From: Chrysemys picta bellii
Taxonomy: Eukaryota > Chordata > Testudines > Emydidae
Assembly (NCBI RefSeq): GCF_011386835.1
Contig: NC_088796.1
Coordinates: 68,523,468-68,587,467 of the forward strand
Direction: 5' to 3'
Length of the DNA stretch: 64,000 bases
Position numbers and translations under genes: made by a program. The notes beneath the pieces were generated by a model that had not been told where the DNA came from, made no database searches, and saw only the letters and a program-made list of their open reading frames with translations. The first letter of the stretch is position 1. Every line of letters starts with the position of its first letter. Below, in pieces: positions 46,812 to 59,572 of this stretch.

Positions 46812-48643
46812 AACAAAGGATATAGAGGAAAGGGGATTTAAAATAAGTCAAAGTTCATATCTATCTTACCTAGGGGCTTACCATCTAGACAGGCATCCCA
46901 TCTTCAGATATCCCTAGCAGGTGCCTATTTGTCATCCTGGTCTCCCTGAACTACAACCTGAACAGCAGCCCTCTTTGCCTGAGAGAGTGTCGTCTGAAAT
47001 GTCCATGGTCTTTTTGATCTTCTGGTTCCCATGTCTGTTCCTGTGAATGACACTGTCTCGTAACAACCCTTAAGTGTTTATCCAGAGTGGCTTATCTTCA
47101 GGTATCCCCTTCTTTCTTGCTTGTTTTTCTTAATCCCCCACCCTCCAAACTAACCCAATATATTCATACACTAAACATCCCAATAATCAGGACAGCCTAC
47201 AGTATTACTACAGAGTAGTTCCATTCCATCACAGGCATGACCTAGGATTTCTGAATTCTTGGCAAGTTTTCTTTTTACCTATAAATAAACATCAGCTGTC
47301 TTCAACTGTCCCATCATTTAACCAACATGTGCTGGCGGTTTTTTTTTTTTTTTTTTTGGTGAGCAGCTTGGCAGAAGTGGATTTTGAGGACAGAGAGTAA
47401 TAGCCTTATGGATTTGTTCATTACTTTCATTGTAGGTTTTTTTCATTAGTTTTTCATGGCTGATACATGATGTCAGTGGCAATTGCAAAATATCCTTTCT
47501 CTCACCTGCCCAATTTGGTGCAAGTTCTTTTGGTGATTGCTGGTCAAATCCTTCTGGACCGACTCTCCTGAAGCTATGGAAAGAATATGGGGAGGAGAAC
47601 TTACCTGTAGTTCTTGTTTCTGTGCACTACACCACCAGACTTGTCTTTCCCTGTGAGAGATGCCCTAGTGGGTGGGTCCATACCCTTAATTATAGATATG
47701 TTCTCTTTATTTTTAGTAGTTTTGAGTGATGTATGTATTTTTTTTATATATTATTCCCCTGCCTTTGTAACACTTCAGTGTAGGGACTCTGTTACTTGTT
47801 CGACACAGCTTCTTTGGTGATTCAGCACTCTGTGTGTTACAGTACATATCAATACTATACAATACAAACAATAGAATCCTCTTAATAGTGATCCTCAGTG
47901 GACAGTTTCATCCACCGTAAGAGTAATTCCCAATTAAGCATGATCTAGTTATGCAGAGGGCATTATGTGTGTCTTTATGTGGAAACTTCTGAAGTGATGT
48001 TTCTATAGAGATCTTGCCTGATTCAATTACATGCATTTAAAAATAAATATGTCTGTGACACTTTACTTTTTTACTTAAAAGTGTGTGAATATCATATACT
48101 CATTTTTTGTAACAGTACATTTAAAAAGCTTTAGTAGAAGTTTTAGATTTAATGAAAACCTAACAGAAAATATTGCTCATTCCTAGAACTCAAAGCTGTC
48201 AGATTTCTTCCTGTGTGAAATTTTGCATGTTAGTAGATTCAAAAGCATTTATTTCCTCATGTTTAACAGAAGTGCTATGGAGTAAATGACTGCTGTGTGT
48301 AGCTTTGATTGTCAGGGTCAAGCTAATTAATCAATCCAATATCCTCTGGCAAAAGAAGGCAGAGAAGCTTCCAGAAGAGAAAAGAGATCAGCATCCCTAG
48401 TGTGAGGGAAAAGAGATTCTGGCAAGTGCAGAGAAACAAGATTTCTTCAGTCTCTAGGGACTTAGTAAACATTTGTAGTTGGGCTCTTATGATCAAATCC
48501 TCTGGCCTGTTCTGCCAGCACACAAGGCAAAAATTTCTTCTGCATCGGGGGCATGAAACAGAGACTCCAGCCCCTTCTGTGGCCTGTAAAACCAAAATCC
48601 ATAGCCACTCTCTGTGCAGAAGTATTGTCAGATGGATTGTAGG
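46812..48643. other. intergenic, T19 run, nothing else recognised
   Basis: A T19 homopolymer lies at 47339-47357. ORFs at 48323-48854 overlap on both strands and lead into the GC-rich MITE; they show no motifs. Confidence 0.4.
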
Positions 48644-49071
48644 CATAGGCGGGGACTCCGTGGGTGCTCTGGGGCTGGAGCATCCATGGGGAAAAATTGG
48701 TGAGTGCGCTGCACCCATCGGCAGCCAAGCTCCCCTCCCTACCACCCCACCCCACCATCTCCTCCGCCGCCACCTCTGAGCGCGCCGCGTCCCTGCTCCT
48801 CCGCCTACCTCCTAGCGCTTGCCGCTGCCAAACAGCTGTTTGGTGGTGTAGCAAGCTCTGGGAGGGAGGAGCGGGGACGCGGCGCGCTCAGGGGAGAAGG
48901 CAGGGCAGGATTTGGGGAAGGAGCCTGAATAGGCGCAGGGAGGGGCGGAGTTGGGGCAGAGATTTTGGGGAAGGGATTAGAATGGGGGCAGGGCAGGGGT
49001 GGAGTTGGGGTGGGGCTGGGGGCAGAGGAGGGTCGAGCACCCACCAGTGCGAGTAGAAGTTGGCACCTATG
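48644..49071. mobile_element. hAT-like MITE with perfect 8-bp target duplication and internal hairpin
   Basis: The ends CATAGGCGGGGACTCC and GAAGTTGGCACCTATG are inverted, and ATTGTAGG flanks both sides (48636-48643 and 49072-49079). Inside, 48776-48803 and 48865-48891 are reverse complements (CGCGCCGCGTCCCTGCTCC type) around a 16-base perfect palindrome, CCAAACAGCTGTTTGG at 48828-48843. The many ORFs in this block on both strands come from its GC content. Confidence 0.85.
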
Positions 49072-49079
49072 ATTGTAGG

Positions 49080-51577
49080 TGGACTGTGGGAACGATGAAA
49101 GGGTCTGGACAATGGGGTTCATGCACAATACAGAACAACTCCCTCTCAGAAGGTAATGATTAGTTTTACTTCCTACAGACAGTAGTAGCAGCCATGATCA
49201 GGCTGTGCAAGTGCCCTACACCTTACATCCATGTTGATGGGGAGAGATTCTGTTCCACCTCCTAGCTTCTGTGGTTTTCCAATAATGAGGCTTTAGTCCT
49301 ATGTATATTTTACCTTACTGTATTCCTTTGTAATGCATTTTACTTTACAGTTCCAGCAGACTCACCCTTACACTGCACTCTGAACTTTGTGTTGCAAAGA
49401 GAATTTACAAAATGATTTGCTTCAGTGGCAAAAAAGAGTGAAAACAAGTGCTGCAATTTCCTTCTGAATAAAATGTGCTGACCATATTAGTGCTTTACCA
49501 GTACTATATGAAACAACCACTTGGGGGGGGGGGGGACAACAACCTTGGAACAGTACAACCTAAAAAGGGCCCATGCAAAGATGTTGGATTTGGTCATGAG
49601 CTCTGAAGGGCCCAAGGGGCTTTGGAGTTGGGACTTTGATTCAGACTCATTTTCAGTGAAAATGTATGACTTATAAGTATTGTTTCACTGTAGTTCAGAT
49701 CTATCTAGTGTGGCAGAAATAATAGATGTAATACAAACTTTCATGTCTACTTTTTTGGCTAGCCTGGAGAAAGTAACGTTTATCCCTTTCTGCCAACTGG
49801 CCACACTTCCCACCTCAAGCCATAATATGTTTCCAATAACACGGTACATGGGCATATAACTCCCAGGATCATGCAGGGAAGATTCTGAACTGATAGAAAA
49901 AAGTAATTTTGTTTTTCTTATATATACCAAAGGAGAGCTTTGCATATTTATCAATGCAATTGACTCTAATATTTCCATTGAGGAATAGCAAAACAGCTGC
50001 CATGCAGCTTTTTAAAATACCACCATTTGATAAATGTGCAACATAAGCACCATGGCTTGAACAAAATGAACAGTAATTTTTCCATCAGCAAGAGAGAGAG
50101 CAAGTTCAAGATTAGTTATGCATTAAACAATCCATTTGGGGAAACTAATTGGAGAAAGGAAGATCTTGAAATGGAAGTTATACAAAAAAAGGAAGCTGAT
50201 TAGTCTTTATATTGACTTTTCTATCCACTGGCATTCGTGTTTTTGTCATTAGTTTAATGAAGAGTGAGTAGAAGCAAATCAAGATTCATGCAGGTGTAAT
50301 AATGAATGGCTTTCTAATAAAAATGAAATGATAAATATTTGTAAATATATAGAGATGTAGTTGAAAAATAGCTCTACTGTGTATTGTCTTTTTAAAGCCA
50401 CCTAAAATGAGATCTGCAGTTTTACTTTTTGTTCTAAAAGTAGTGCAGTGAAACTTGGGAGTGGGGTAAGCTTCCAGTATTGGATTGAAGGGGACATAGA
50501 CTCCATCAGAGTGCAAAATGCAGTTGTCTTGAATTGGAAATCTGGTGAAAAGAATGTCTTGGAGGATGCTAAAACCTATATGGATTGTATGCAATCTTAA
50601 TCTAGTTCGGAGAAAGCAAAAATCAGCCCTGGCTACCCTGATAGACAAACTGCAGTTCATCTGGAGGCCAATAGAATTTAATAGCAGATGACCTTGATTC
50701 ATTTTTCATCAAATCTAAAAGATGTCAGTTTTGTACAAGCTTACATAGCCCAACAACTAGAGAGAGGACTAACTTATAAAAGCTTTTTGAATTTGTTCTT
50801 CCAAGAGTTCAACAGCAAAAGCACTTTAGGTTCTGCTCCTATTCAGACAATAAAATCTGGATGTCAACCCATTTAAAAAAAAGTCTTACCCATTATTTTG
50901 TGAGGAAAAGTACTGTAATTTAATGATCACATATGATCTAGGTCTAAATAAAGACTCTGCCCAACTATTATATTAAAATTTGCTTTTCAAAAGCAAATAT
51001 GGTTGCAGTATCCAAGATAGCTGGCAAAACTGAAAACTTTGATAATGCTTTTGTCAGTTTATTTTCATAGTTAACATACTAGCAGCAAAAATTAAAGCAG
51101 ATCATTTGACCAAAAAATGGAGAGTAGGTACTGCACAAGAAAATTGTAAGTATAAACAAAGGCTAGAGCCTGTGGCAACTTTTCTATGGATTATCAACAC
51201 ATAAACTTACTGAAAAATCTAAATCATTCCCATTTCACAAAGGTGATTGTTTTTAATACCAGGTAAATGATTTACTAAGGACATCTGTGATCGAGTTCTG
51301 TTCTGTCACATACAGAGATTATATGAAAAGTATCAAGAACTCCAAAAAGGTGTATATATAATGAGGAATTGCGGGTATTCTTGGCCAAATTTCACTTTGG
51401 GAATGAGACCCACTTTCATCACTTAGCATTTAATTTAAGGACATAATCTTCTTGGGATCTCTTTTAGTGTTTGAATATAAGCTCTTTGTGTCCAGAGGAG
51501 AATTGTTAACAATTTCTTATTTGAACAGCTGTGTTAAATGATGTGAGAGAGAAATAAAGTAACAAGCCAGTCAAATA
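49080..51577. other. intergenic; two unassigned minus-strand ORFs
   Basis: Minus-strand open frames at 49685-49978 (97 codons) and 50286-50702 (139 codons) sit in AT-rich DNA where such lengths are less expected. Neither has a motif I recognise. A splice-like acceptor (TTTGTCTATCAG) precedes the segment VARADFCFLRTRL and a GTGGCT follows TADLIL in the second. A G13 run is at 49523-49535. They could be exons or chance ORFs. Confidence 0.3.
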
Positions 51578-51769
51578 CAGGGCTTGTCTACATGGTGAGG
51601 TAATGTGCTCCTAGGGGAGACTTCTAAAGTGCACTAGCCTCTTGTGAATTAATTGGTCCATGTAGACCCTGCTGGTGTGCACTAAATGTTCCCGAGTGCA
51701 CTTTAACTTAATGTGCTTTAGACAAACCACACCCATAGTGTGCATTATTCCACCATATAGCCAAGCCCA
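51578..51769. mobile_element. hAT-like palindromic MITE
   Basis: The left end CAGGGCTTGTCTACATGG and right end CCATATAGCCAAGCCC are inverted; internal AAAGTGCACTAGCC ... GAGTGCACTTT arms pair. Same family as 22488-22812. The central CCTGCTGGTGTGCACTAA segment is shared with it. Confidence 0.6.
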
Positions 51770-53843
51770 CAGTATTATGTTCTTTTTATGGAAGCTGTTT
51801 GAAGAAAGAAAAGGAGAATGCATGATACATATTGAATGAGAAAGTGTTCCAGGCCCAACGAAAGGCATGAATGGAGGCACCTAGTCAAGAGTAAGAAAAA
51901 GAAATGAAGGACACAATAAGAAAGGAAGATTAAATAAAAAATGGGGCAGGGCAGAATGGTTATAGGAGGAGATTAAGGCAGAGATGTAGGCAGGAGCACA
52001 ATAATTAAATAATTTGAAAGCGAGGTGAAGCTAGAACAAAATGTATAAGAGGGGGAAAGTTAGTGCTAACCTTCAGAAAGGGAAGCTATGTGGTCAAATC
52101 AGGAATGATTTGTAAGGGAGGTTTTTAAACTGAAACCTAAGAAAACAATTGTAGCTTACCATGAGAATTCTTAGTATAGGGACTGGTAACCAAGCTGTAC
52201 AGTGTGAGAAAAATGACTGAACTTTTTTCACACACACTTCATTTAAAATCCACACTAAAAGCATGTGGATTTCCTTAAAAATGAGAAGACATTTCTGGGA
52301 TAAAATCTAAATGTGGCTTTTGTCAATTCGAGATTGTTTCTTTGTTTAGCCAGGACCCGAAGACAAACATATTCTTGAGTTTTACTGATGTGCAATGATG
52401 AGCAAAGGAATCAAGAGCCCAATTCTATTTTTTGTACACATTCCATACTGTTAAGATGAATTCAGAGAAGAGTTACAAGTTCAAGAGTATAAACCTTTCT
52501 GAAATCTCAAAAGAACCCTCAGGTTGATTCATCACCAGCACTTCACTCACCCACTACCCATTATTTTGTATTGAGGAGGCAAGGAAGTTGCATCTGGTTG
52601 CCAGGTGCAAAATCTATAGAGGAAAAAGTTAAGATTCTGAATTTGATCAGGATAATTAAAAGCTTCTGAATAGCATACTATTTTAATGACAGTGCCCTTT
52701 GTTCTATGGAAAAGCTCAGTGAAAGAACGAAGAGGCAATTGTATATTCAACAGGAAAAGTGGGGTATAGGGAATGTCTGTAGTAATACATGAATACCACA
52801 TGTATTGACACAGGACACGACATAGAGTGGTGTGAAGCCTTCTGGAGAGCTCAACAACTTATTTTAAGCTTTCTTGCAAAAACATAAGAATAAATGTGAT
52901 GTGTTTCTTAACCCATTTGAATGGATGTTAATCAAAAAAAGCTTTGAAAAACACAATTTCTTTGTGTAGCTCAAATTCATCCATACCCATTAGATGCTCA
53001 GTTAGGTGAAGCAAACTTTTCATCATACGCCAGAGGCTTAATTTAATTTGCCCAGGATAAGCAGTTAACCATATCTGTAAAGCCCTGCACTTTTTAGAAA
53101 TTAATTCAGGGTAGTGAAGCAAAAAACTATTAAATACTGATAAGCTACAAGCAACCTAAACTTCAACATGTTATTTCTCCTACATATTAAGGATATTTAC
53201 TTGAGGAAGATTGGGGGTGGGGGAGGGTGAGAAAATGTTAAATTTCTACAGCACATAGCAGTCTTCTCATTTTGTTTCATATACCTCAGGTGCCTTGTCA
53301 AAGATAAAGTGCAGCAGTAAAATAACATCAGTAATGTATCATGATCAGTGGAACTGGAGTCAATGGGAACATGTTCCCTGGAGGGACCGTTATTGACAGG
53401 ACCCCAGAAAACAATAAATGTAAGGAGCTGGACTGGAAGCAACACAGTCACATGGACAGAGCTGTGAATGGGGTTTAATAAAGTTCCACTTGTCTAACTT
53501 AACCTGCATTCAGCTTCACTCTTTGCTAATGAAACAAGTAGTTAAAGATGAGTTAAGGTTGCTCTCATATTTCAGGGTAAGTTTTATTCAATTGTTTCAA
53601 GATAGCTCAAAATGAGAATTGTTTTACAATTCCTCAGCATACAGAAAAATTTATTTTGCTAGTAGTGTAAACTGTTTAAGTTAAAACTCAAGAATGTTTT
53701 GAATAATGTTTTCAGTTATTGAGTTAACACATAATTTGTTTTTAAACGGGTGTTTGTTGTTTGTTTGTTTTTTTTGCCAAGCATCAGGAGTTGGGCAAAG
53801 CTCAGTTTTTACAAGTAATTTATTTTGGGAGAACAGAGAAAAG
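51770..53843. other. intergenic, nothing firmly recognised
   Basis: Minus-strand ORFs at 52547-52801 and 52928-53122 are the only notable open frames; they lack recognised motifs. The rest is AT-rich. Confidence 0.35.
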
Positions 53844-54133
53844 AGGCCAGGACTACACTACAAAGTTGTGTCCTTATAGTTATGTCAGTCATTTATATAA
53901 AAAATTACACCCCCCAGTCAACATAGCTATACCAGCAAAAACTCCAACATAGGCACAACTATTCTGATAAAAGACCGCTTCTATCGGCATAGCTAACATT
54001 TGGGTAGATGTGTTACTATGCTGATGGAAAAACGTCTATCGGTATCCACTGAATCTATACAGGTGGATCCTGACACTATAGCTATATCATTATAGCTATA
54101 CCAGCAAGGTATTTGTAGAGTAGACAAAGCCAT
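53844..54133. mobile_element. hAT-like MITE
   Basis: The left end AGGCCAGGACTACACTAC and right end GTAGAGTAGACAAAGCCA are imperfect inverted repeats. The inner CATAGCTATACCAGCAAAAAC and TTATAGCTATACCAGCAAGG blocks are typical of this reptile family. No ORF is present. Confidence 0.55.
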
Positions 54134-56119
54134 ACTCAATAGTCAAGGTTCTATTTTACCTCCACAAGATGGTTTGAGTGGAATCTCCTTGTTTAAACTA
54201 AAGAAATGGATTTGAGATGATTTTCCCACTTTATGAGCTTTGTTAGTCCCTCCTACCATTTAATAAAATAAAAAAATTACAAACTATATCTTCCACTAGC
54301 TACCACTATCATTCCTGTTTGATCAAAAATAAAGCCATCAAAAAGAATAAATCCAACCAGTTATCAAATAAGCAGATTAATGTTAAATGAACAAAAATAA
54401 TTATAATGTGAATCCTATCTCTAAAATGACCTTAGAGGTCATCCCCATTTTGTTAAAATCTTTTGATAGGAGAACTTAATCAGTCCCAGTTGTCAATAAC
54501 CCTATACACCAGTCAAAAGGTTTTAATACAGGAAGGGACAAATCTGCCTAACAGGTAAGCTTTGTGGCTCTGACAATTCTTTAGCTGTTATTGGTTCCCT
54601 CCCCTCAGTGGCCAATCTCTCAGATCTGGAACTTGGTCCTTCCTTCAGATGTTGGTTGGTTCCCTATGCGGCTCAAACTGGTGCAGCAACCTGTCTGTCA
54701 CAGGATCAGGGAGTCATAGCTGTTTTCTGATGTCCCTTTCCCACCTACTACCCTACATGGAACAGAGCTTGGCGGGCAATACAGGTAGTAAGATACCCCT
54801 CCATGTAGGTACTGTACTTGTACTTACCTCCTAACCTGCCATTCTGCAATCTCATTTCCAAAAATATCACTGCTGAGGCACTATTTCAGGAGATGAATAT
54901 CTGTACAACAGTGAGTTGTACTACATGGCATTGCCTCAGCTGCCATTTGATGGAACAGGTGGCAAACTAACCCTTTATTTCATGGGCCACTGGCTATCTA
55001 CCTATTTGTTTAGATGGGCATTCTGCATGAGACACTGCTGATAATATCTTAGACAAATAGAGCTAAAACTGTAAACATGTCAAACACTAGAAATTCCAAA
55101 TGATTTAGCTAGTTATTATATAGTTTAAAAATAATCATGAAGTAATATCCTATCTAAATAAACAGAGAGGAGATTAGAAAAATACTTTAGAATAATAGCG
55201 CACACACACATATCTATGTGCTGGTAGCATAGAGGGGAAATGAGTAAGCTATATATCTGTAAAAATGGCAGTGGAGATACCAAGATGGAAAATACAAGTT
55301 TCAGAAGATCATTCCAGATCTGTTAAATCTTGGGATAGTTTAAACTGAAAGGTACATGTGAAGACTAAACAGGCATAAATGGTGCTCAGAAATGTCTGTA
55401 CAAGTTACTTTTTTCTCATTAATATTGAAGGTCAGGAAAAAAAGACAAAATTAAAAGCTAGTTAAGAACCAATGTTGCGGCTTTTAATTCAGTTTAATAC
55501 ATGTTCAGAATCTTCTTCACAGCAAAATTTTTGAGAATAAAACAACATTAAGCATACAGAATCAACATCCAAACTGCCCCTCTCTTGAGAAATCTGAAAA
55601 CACAGCACATGGGATTCCATTAGAGGTAATATTATGTAATAAATATTTAGAATTGTGCACAGTATATTCCTGTCTCTCACCCCACCCTCCTCCCACCCCC
55701 CCATTGCCAGTAATTCGTGTTGTAATGCTATCCTGTATTCCCAGGGCAGGCAGCTTTTCCCCAGATCTTAATTTTTGACTATGACGGATCTAGATGTAGG
55801 ACACAAATGTGATCTAATTGCTTTTTTAAGCTCTTTAAATTGCTAACTATAAAATCAGTAACAGCAGGGTTGTTATCCTGGAAAATAAGCATACTTGTCT
55901 GATTGTGTTTATTTGATTAATCAGTTGGTGTTTGTAGGGTACTTTGAAGATACAAAGCACTTAAGTATGATTTATTATTATCATCTTTATTATACTGAAT
56001 TTTCTTTATATGACCATGTGCTTTGCATATCTACAAAAAGATAGTAAAAATTTACATTGAACCTTTAGGCCATCAAGAACTGGTATACTGATTTGTCTGG
56101 AAATTGTACTGGGGTAGTA
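54134..56119. other. intergenic, nothing recognised
   Basis: AT-rich, with a short CACACACACA tract at 55200-55209 and no supported gene. Confidence 0.4.
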
Positions 56120-56330
56120 GTAATGATAAATATTCATTTCTATAGTGCCTTCCATCCAATTTTTCAAAGGCCTTACAAAATGTTTGTGAGGTAGGGAAGT
56201 ATTATAAAAGAGGGATACACAAGGTTGCCTGAGGTATCCAAAGTCACACAGCAATCAGATACTACAGTGATAATTGGTGGTGTGTTGAAAACTATGTTAA
56301 AATTGTAGGCTGTCACTCTACAGTTTAGGG
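56120..56330 (+). repeat. old MIR/CORE-SINE- or L2-like fragment
   Basis: The series CCTTACAAAATGTTTGTGAGGTAGGGAAGTATTAT then AAAGTCACACAGCAATCAG is the decayed AGGTAGG...ATTAT...GTCACACAGC pattern of ancient vertebrate SINE/L2 3' parts. A matching continuation (GCAGAGCTGGGAACAAAACTTAGATCTCC) is found at about 56640-56670, so about 300 bases may have been inserted between. Confidence 0.5.
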
Positions 56331-57084
56331 AGTTTTCTAGTTCCCACTTGCAGTCTTGGGGACTCTGTAAGGAAGCATGTAATCTGGGCCTAGCAGCAGT
56401 CAGTCTGCAGAAAAACAGCATAGAGTAAGGAGGGTGGGGAATTGTGCCTCTCTATTTTTGGGAGCAGCCTGATTTGTGTGTCTAGTTTTTTTTGGGTTCT
56501 CATTTGTTATCATTCTGAGTTCTAAGAAATAAACTAGTTGCAACAGTCCAGCAAAAGTATTCATGCTTTTATTTAACTTCAGTGTGTATGCTGTGAACAT
56601 AACAATAAGCATGGTACAAATGCATAGTTGCAAGGTTATGGCAGAGCTGGGAACAAAACTTAGATCTCCTAATTCTCAGCCCCTTGCTTTTGATAACATG
56701 TATACTTGTCCTTGCCAATATGTACACTTGTCCTTCCGCTTACCCTTACCACATATGACAAACATACAGTTCCAAACTTTTCTCTTAATTTTTAACTGGC
56801 AAAACCTTCCATCGCTAACCTCTCCACTCAGATCCTCCCTCCTACTTGTTGATCTTTTACCTCCATCTGCTGCCCGCTGCCATAAATGCCTCATCCCAAA
56901 CTTACCTCATAAGTGCCTGATTCTGACTCTCAGAAATGCCTAGTGTTGACCCCATCCCTGGCACATGCGGAACCTTCAGCTAACTCCCTTCCTAGACAAA
57001 AGTCCCCCTCCCATTTGTCAAACCCTTCTACATCGATTACTGCAGACAGCCTATCTGACCAAATCCTCATTTAACACTCTTTCC

Positions 57085-57228
57085 CAGGGCCGCCCAGAGG
57101 ATTCAGGGGGCCTGGGCAAAGCAATTTCGGAGGCCCCTTCCATAAAAAAAGTTGCAATACTATCGAATACTATATTCTCGTGGGGCCTGGGGCAAATTGC
57201 CCCACTTGCCCCCCCCCGGGCAGCCCTG
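57085..57228. mobile_element. hAT MITE with perfect 8-bp target duplication
   Basis: CAGGGCCGCCCAGAGG and CGGGCAGCCCTG are inverted ends. CTCTTTCC flanks at 57077-57084 and 57229-57236. It is 144 bases with no ORF. The family differs from that at 45425. Confidence 0.9.
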
Positions 57229-57236
57229 CTCTTTCC

Positions 57237-58740
57237 CCAAGTTATCTGTCCTGACAGCTGTCCTTTCTCAGCTGAAGTACTCATCTGAGACCACTCCCTT
57301 CCTGAAAAGCCAAATTTCAATCTTCTAACTCTTATAACACACCCAGTTTTATACATCTACTTGGATATATCCATATGTTCACCTGGAAATAACCGGGTTA
57401 GTCTAAGGGTTAAAAAAAAAAAAAAAAGAGAGAGAACCCTTTGTATTGTTATGAGCTGGGTGAAACCTTGTTATGGGTTGAATTAAAGCCTTATTAAAAC
57501 TGATGTGTGAATGCATCATTTACTCAATGTAATTGTAAGAAATAATTAAGGGGCCACTTCTAAAAGAAGGCTTAATAGAGTCTGCCCGGAAACTAGCATG
57601 GGGTTTGACTGGGTACTGTGACCAGGTGTATGTGAAGGGGGGGGGGGGGGGCAAGGCAGAGCCGACAAAAAACTGGGAGGGAGAGAGAGGGACAATCACA
57701 GCTTGGATCAAAACAGAACAACATTACTAGGCACTCAGACCATTGTGGAGACTGGCAGGGGCAAGCTTGCTCTGGCTTATTATTGAGTTATACTCTTTGC
57801 TATACATAATGATAAAGGTGGTTATGAAAACAAGATGGGTCTTTTTACCCCAATATAAGAATAAGGATGCATTGCTGTACATTTAAAAGAAAATGTGTTA
57901 TCCAGTATATACTGTGGCAGTCATTGAATCACAATGTTACTACTACTTCTTAAGGACCAGATAATATTATGACCATTAATTACATTTGTAGCTATAGTTA
58001 ACACAATTATGCAAAAGTAATCAAGCTTCTCGCTTCAGGGTGTAAGCTGGTTATCACAAGGGACAGTAGTGGAATTTTTCTCCCTTTATCTTATGGGCAG
58101 CACTTCACACTTGATGAAGCTCATTATGATGATTTTCTTTCTTTTAAAGCAGCTGGTGTTGGCCACTAACTGGGCAAACAAGCAGACTGGACCAGTGTTC
58201 AAGACTGACTTCTCTATGAAAAGGCTTTGCAGCTAAGTTACATGGGTATATTAGCTATTCTATTATTGAACAACTGAACCAGGGCCATCTTTCCAAGGCC
58301 TAAGACTTTTGAGTCTAATTCTGGAAGGAACCAAAACCCCTAAAGTGAGCATGCATAGTGATGCAGTGCTATGTAAACCTGTTATCTCAATCTCAGGTCA
58401 TTGTCAGAATGCACAGCATTTAATTGATGCTTGATCAAATTCAAACCTCATTTCAATGCAGAAATTAGAAGTTTTCCACGGTGAACTCTAAGGGATTTTT
58501 GTCAACATGAGAATTGTTTTCCAAGATAATGACCAAATTTGATCTCACATAAACCTGATAACAGGCATTTATCTTGCAACAGTCTTACCATTGCAAAGTT
58601 ATGGATTTGCACACAGAGAACAGGTTACTCTGAAAATGTCTTACGTTAGGATATCGTTCTAAAGTGAAAATAACTGCCCTATTATGTTTGGATTGGGGAT
58701 GATGCTATTTCAAAGGGAAAGAAGAATTGTGGGAAACAAA
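57237..58740. other. intergenic with A16 and G15 runs
   Basis: A16 at 57412-57427 and G15 at 57637-57651. No gene or repeat ends are recognised otherwise. Confidence 0.4.
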
Positions 58741-58996
58741 GGGCTTGGCTACACTTGCAAGTTAGAGTGCATTAAAGCAGTCCCCAGTGCCCTAACTCCC
58801 AACCCGTCCACACTAGCAAGGCACTTAGAGCACCTGGACTCTGCAGCTGGAGCGCTCCTGGTAATCCACCTTCATGAGAAGCATAATGCTTGTTGTGCCT
58901 TGGCTGAAATGCCCCAGCATCAGTGTGGACAACATGTTGCATTACTGCGCTGTAATGGGCCTCCAGAAACGTCCCATAATCCCCTTAAGTTAAATG

Positions 58997-59354
58997 TCAG
59001 AGGGGTAGCTGTGTTAGTCTGAATCTGTAAAAAGCAACAGAGACTCCAAAGAGAAACTGCTGAGCTCAGTTCATTTGCAAATTTGACACCATCAGATCAG
59101 GATTAAACAAAGACTGTGAATGGCTATCCAACTACAGAAGCAGTTTCTCCTCCCTTGGTGTTCACACCTCAACTGCTAGCAGAGCACCACACCCTCCCTG
59201 ATTGAACTAACCTCGTTATCTCCATACTGATTTATACCTGCCTCTGGAAATTTCCATTACTTGCATCTGAAAAAGTGAGGTTCTTACCCACGAAAGCTTA
59301 TGCTCCCAATACTTCTGTTAGTCTTAAAGGTGCCACAGGACCCTCTGTTGCTTT
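58997..59354 (+). mobile_element. Penelope-like element fragment, 12-bp target duplication
   Basis: The insert starts TCAGAGGGGTAGCTGTGTTA and ends TTACCCACGAAAGCTTATGC ... CCACAGGACCCTCTGTTGC. The 12-base TTAAGTTAAATG is repeated at 58985-58996 and 59355-59366, so the limits are exact. The CACGAAAGCTTATGCTCC / GCAACAGAG ends are those of a reptile repeat that I associate with Penelope-like retroelements. There is no coding capacity; it is an internally deleted or truncated copy. Confidence 0.65.
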
Positions 59355-59507
59355 TTAAGTTAAATGGCCACTCTTGTCATTGTTTAAGAATTGGCTGTAG
59401 GAATGCGGCTATCCTCTTTCAAAGCTCCGTTTCTGACAGCCGGCATGCTTATCTGCTCCGCGACAAAGCAAGCCATTAGTGTGGAATGTTGCTTGCTGTG
59501 AGTGTGC

Positions 59508-59534
59508 GAGAGAGAGAGAGAGAGAGAGAGAGAG
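59508..59534. repeat. (AG)n microsatellite
   Basis: Uninterrupted GAGAG... for 27 bases, within a MITE. Confidence 0.95.
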
Positions 59535-59572
59535 GCGGTGGGGAAGGGGGTCTGAATTTACAAGACTGCATG

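Noticed and set aside
48323..49128. Cluster of ORFs up to 140 codons on both strands
   Set aside because: Most lie in or at the edge of the GC-rich MITE at 48644-49071 and read in several frames at once, a composition artefact.
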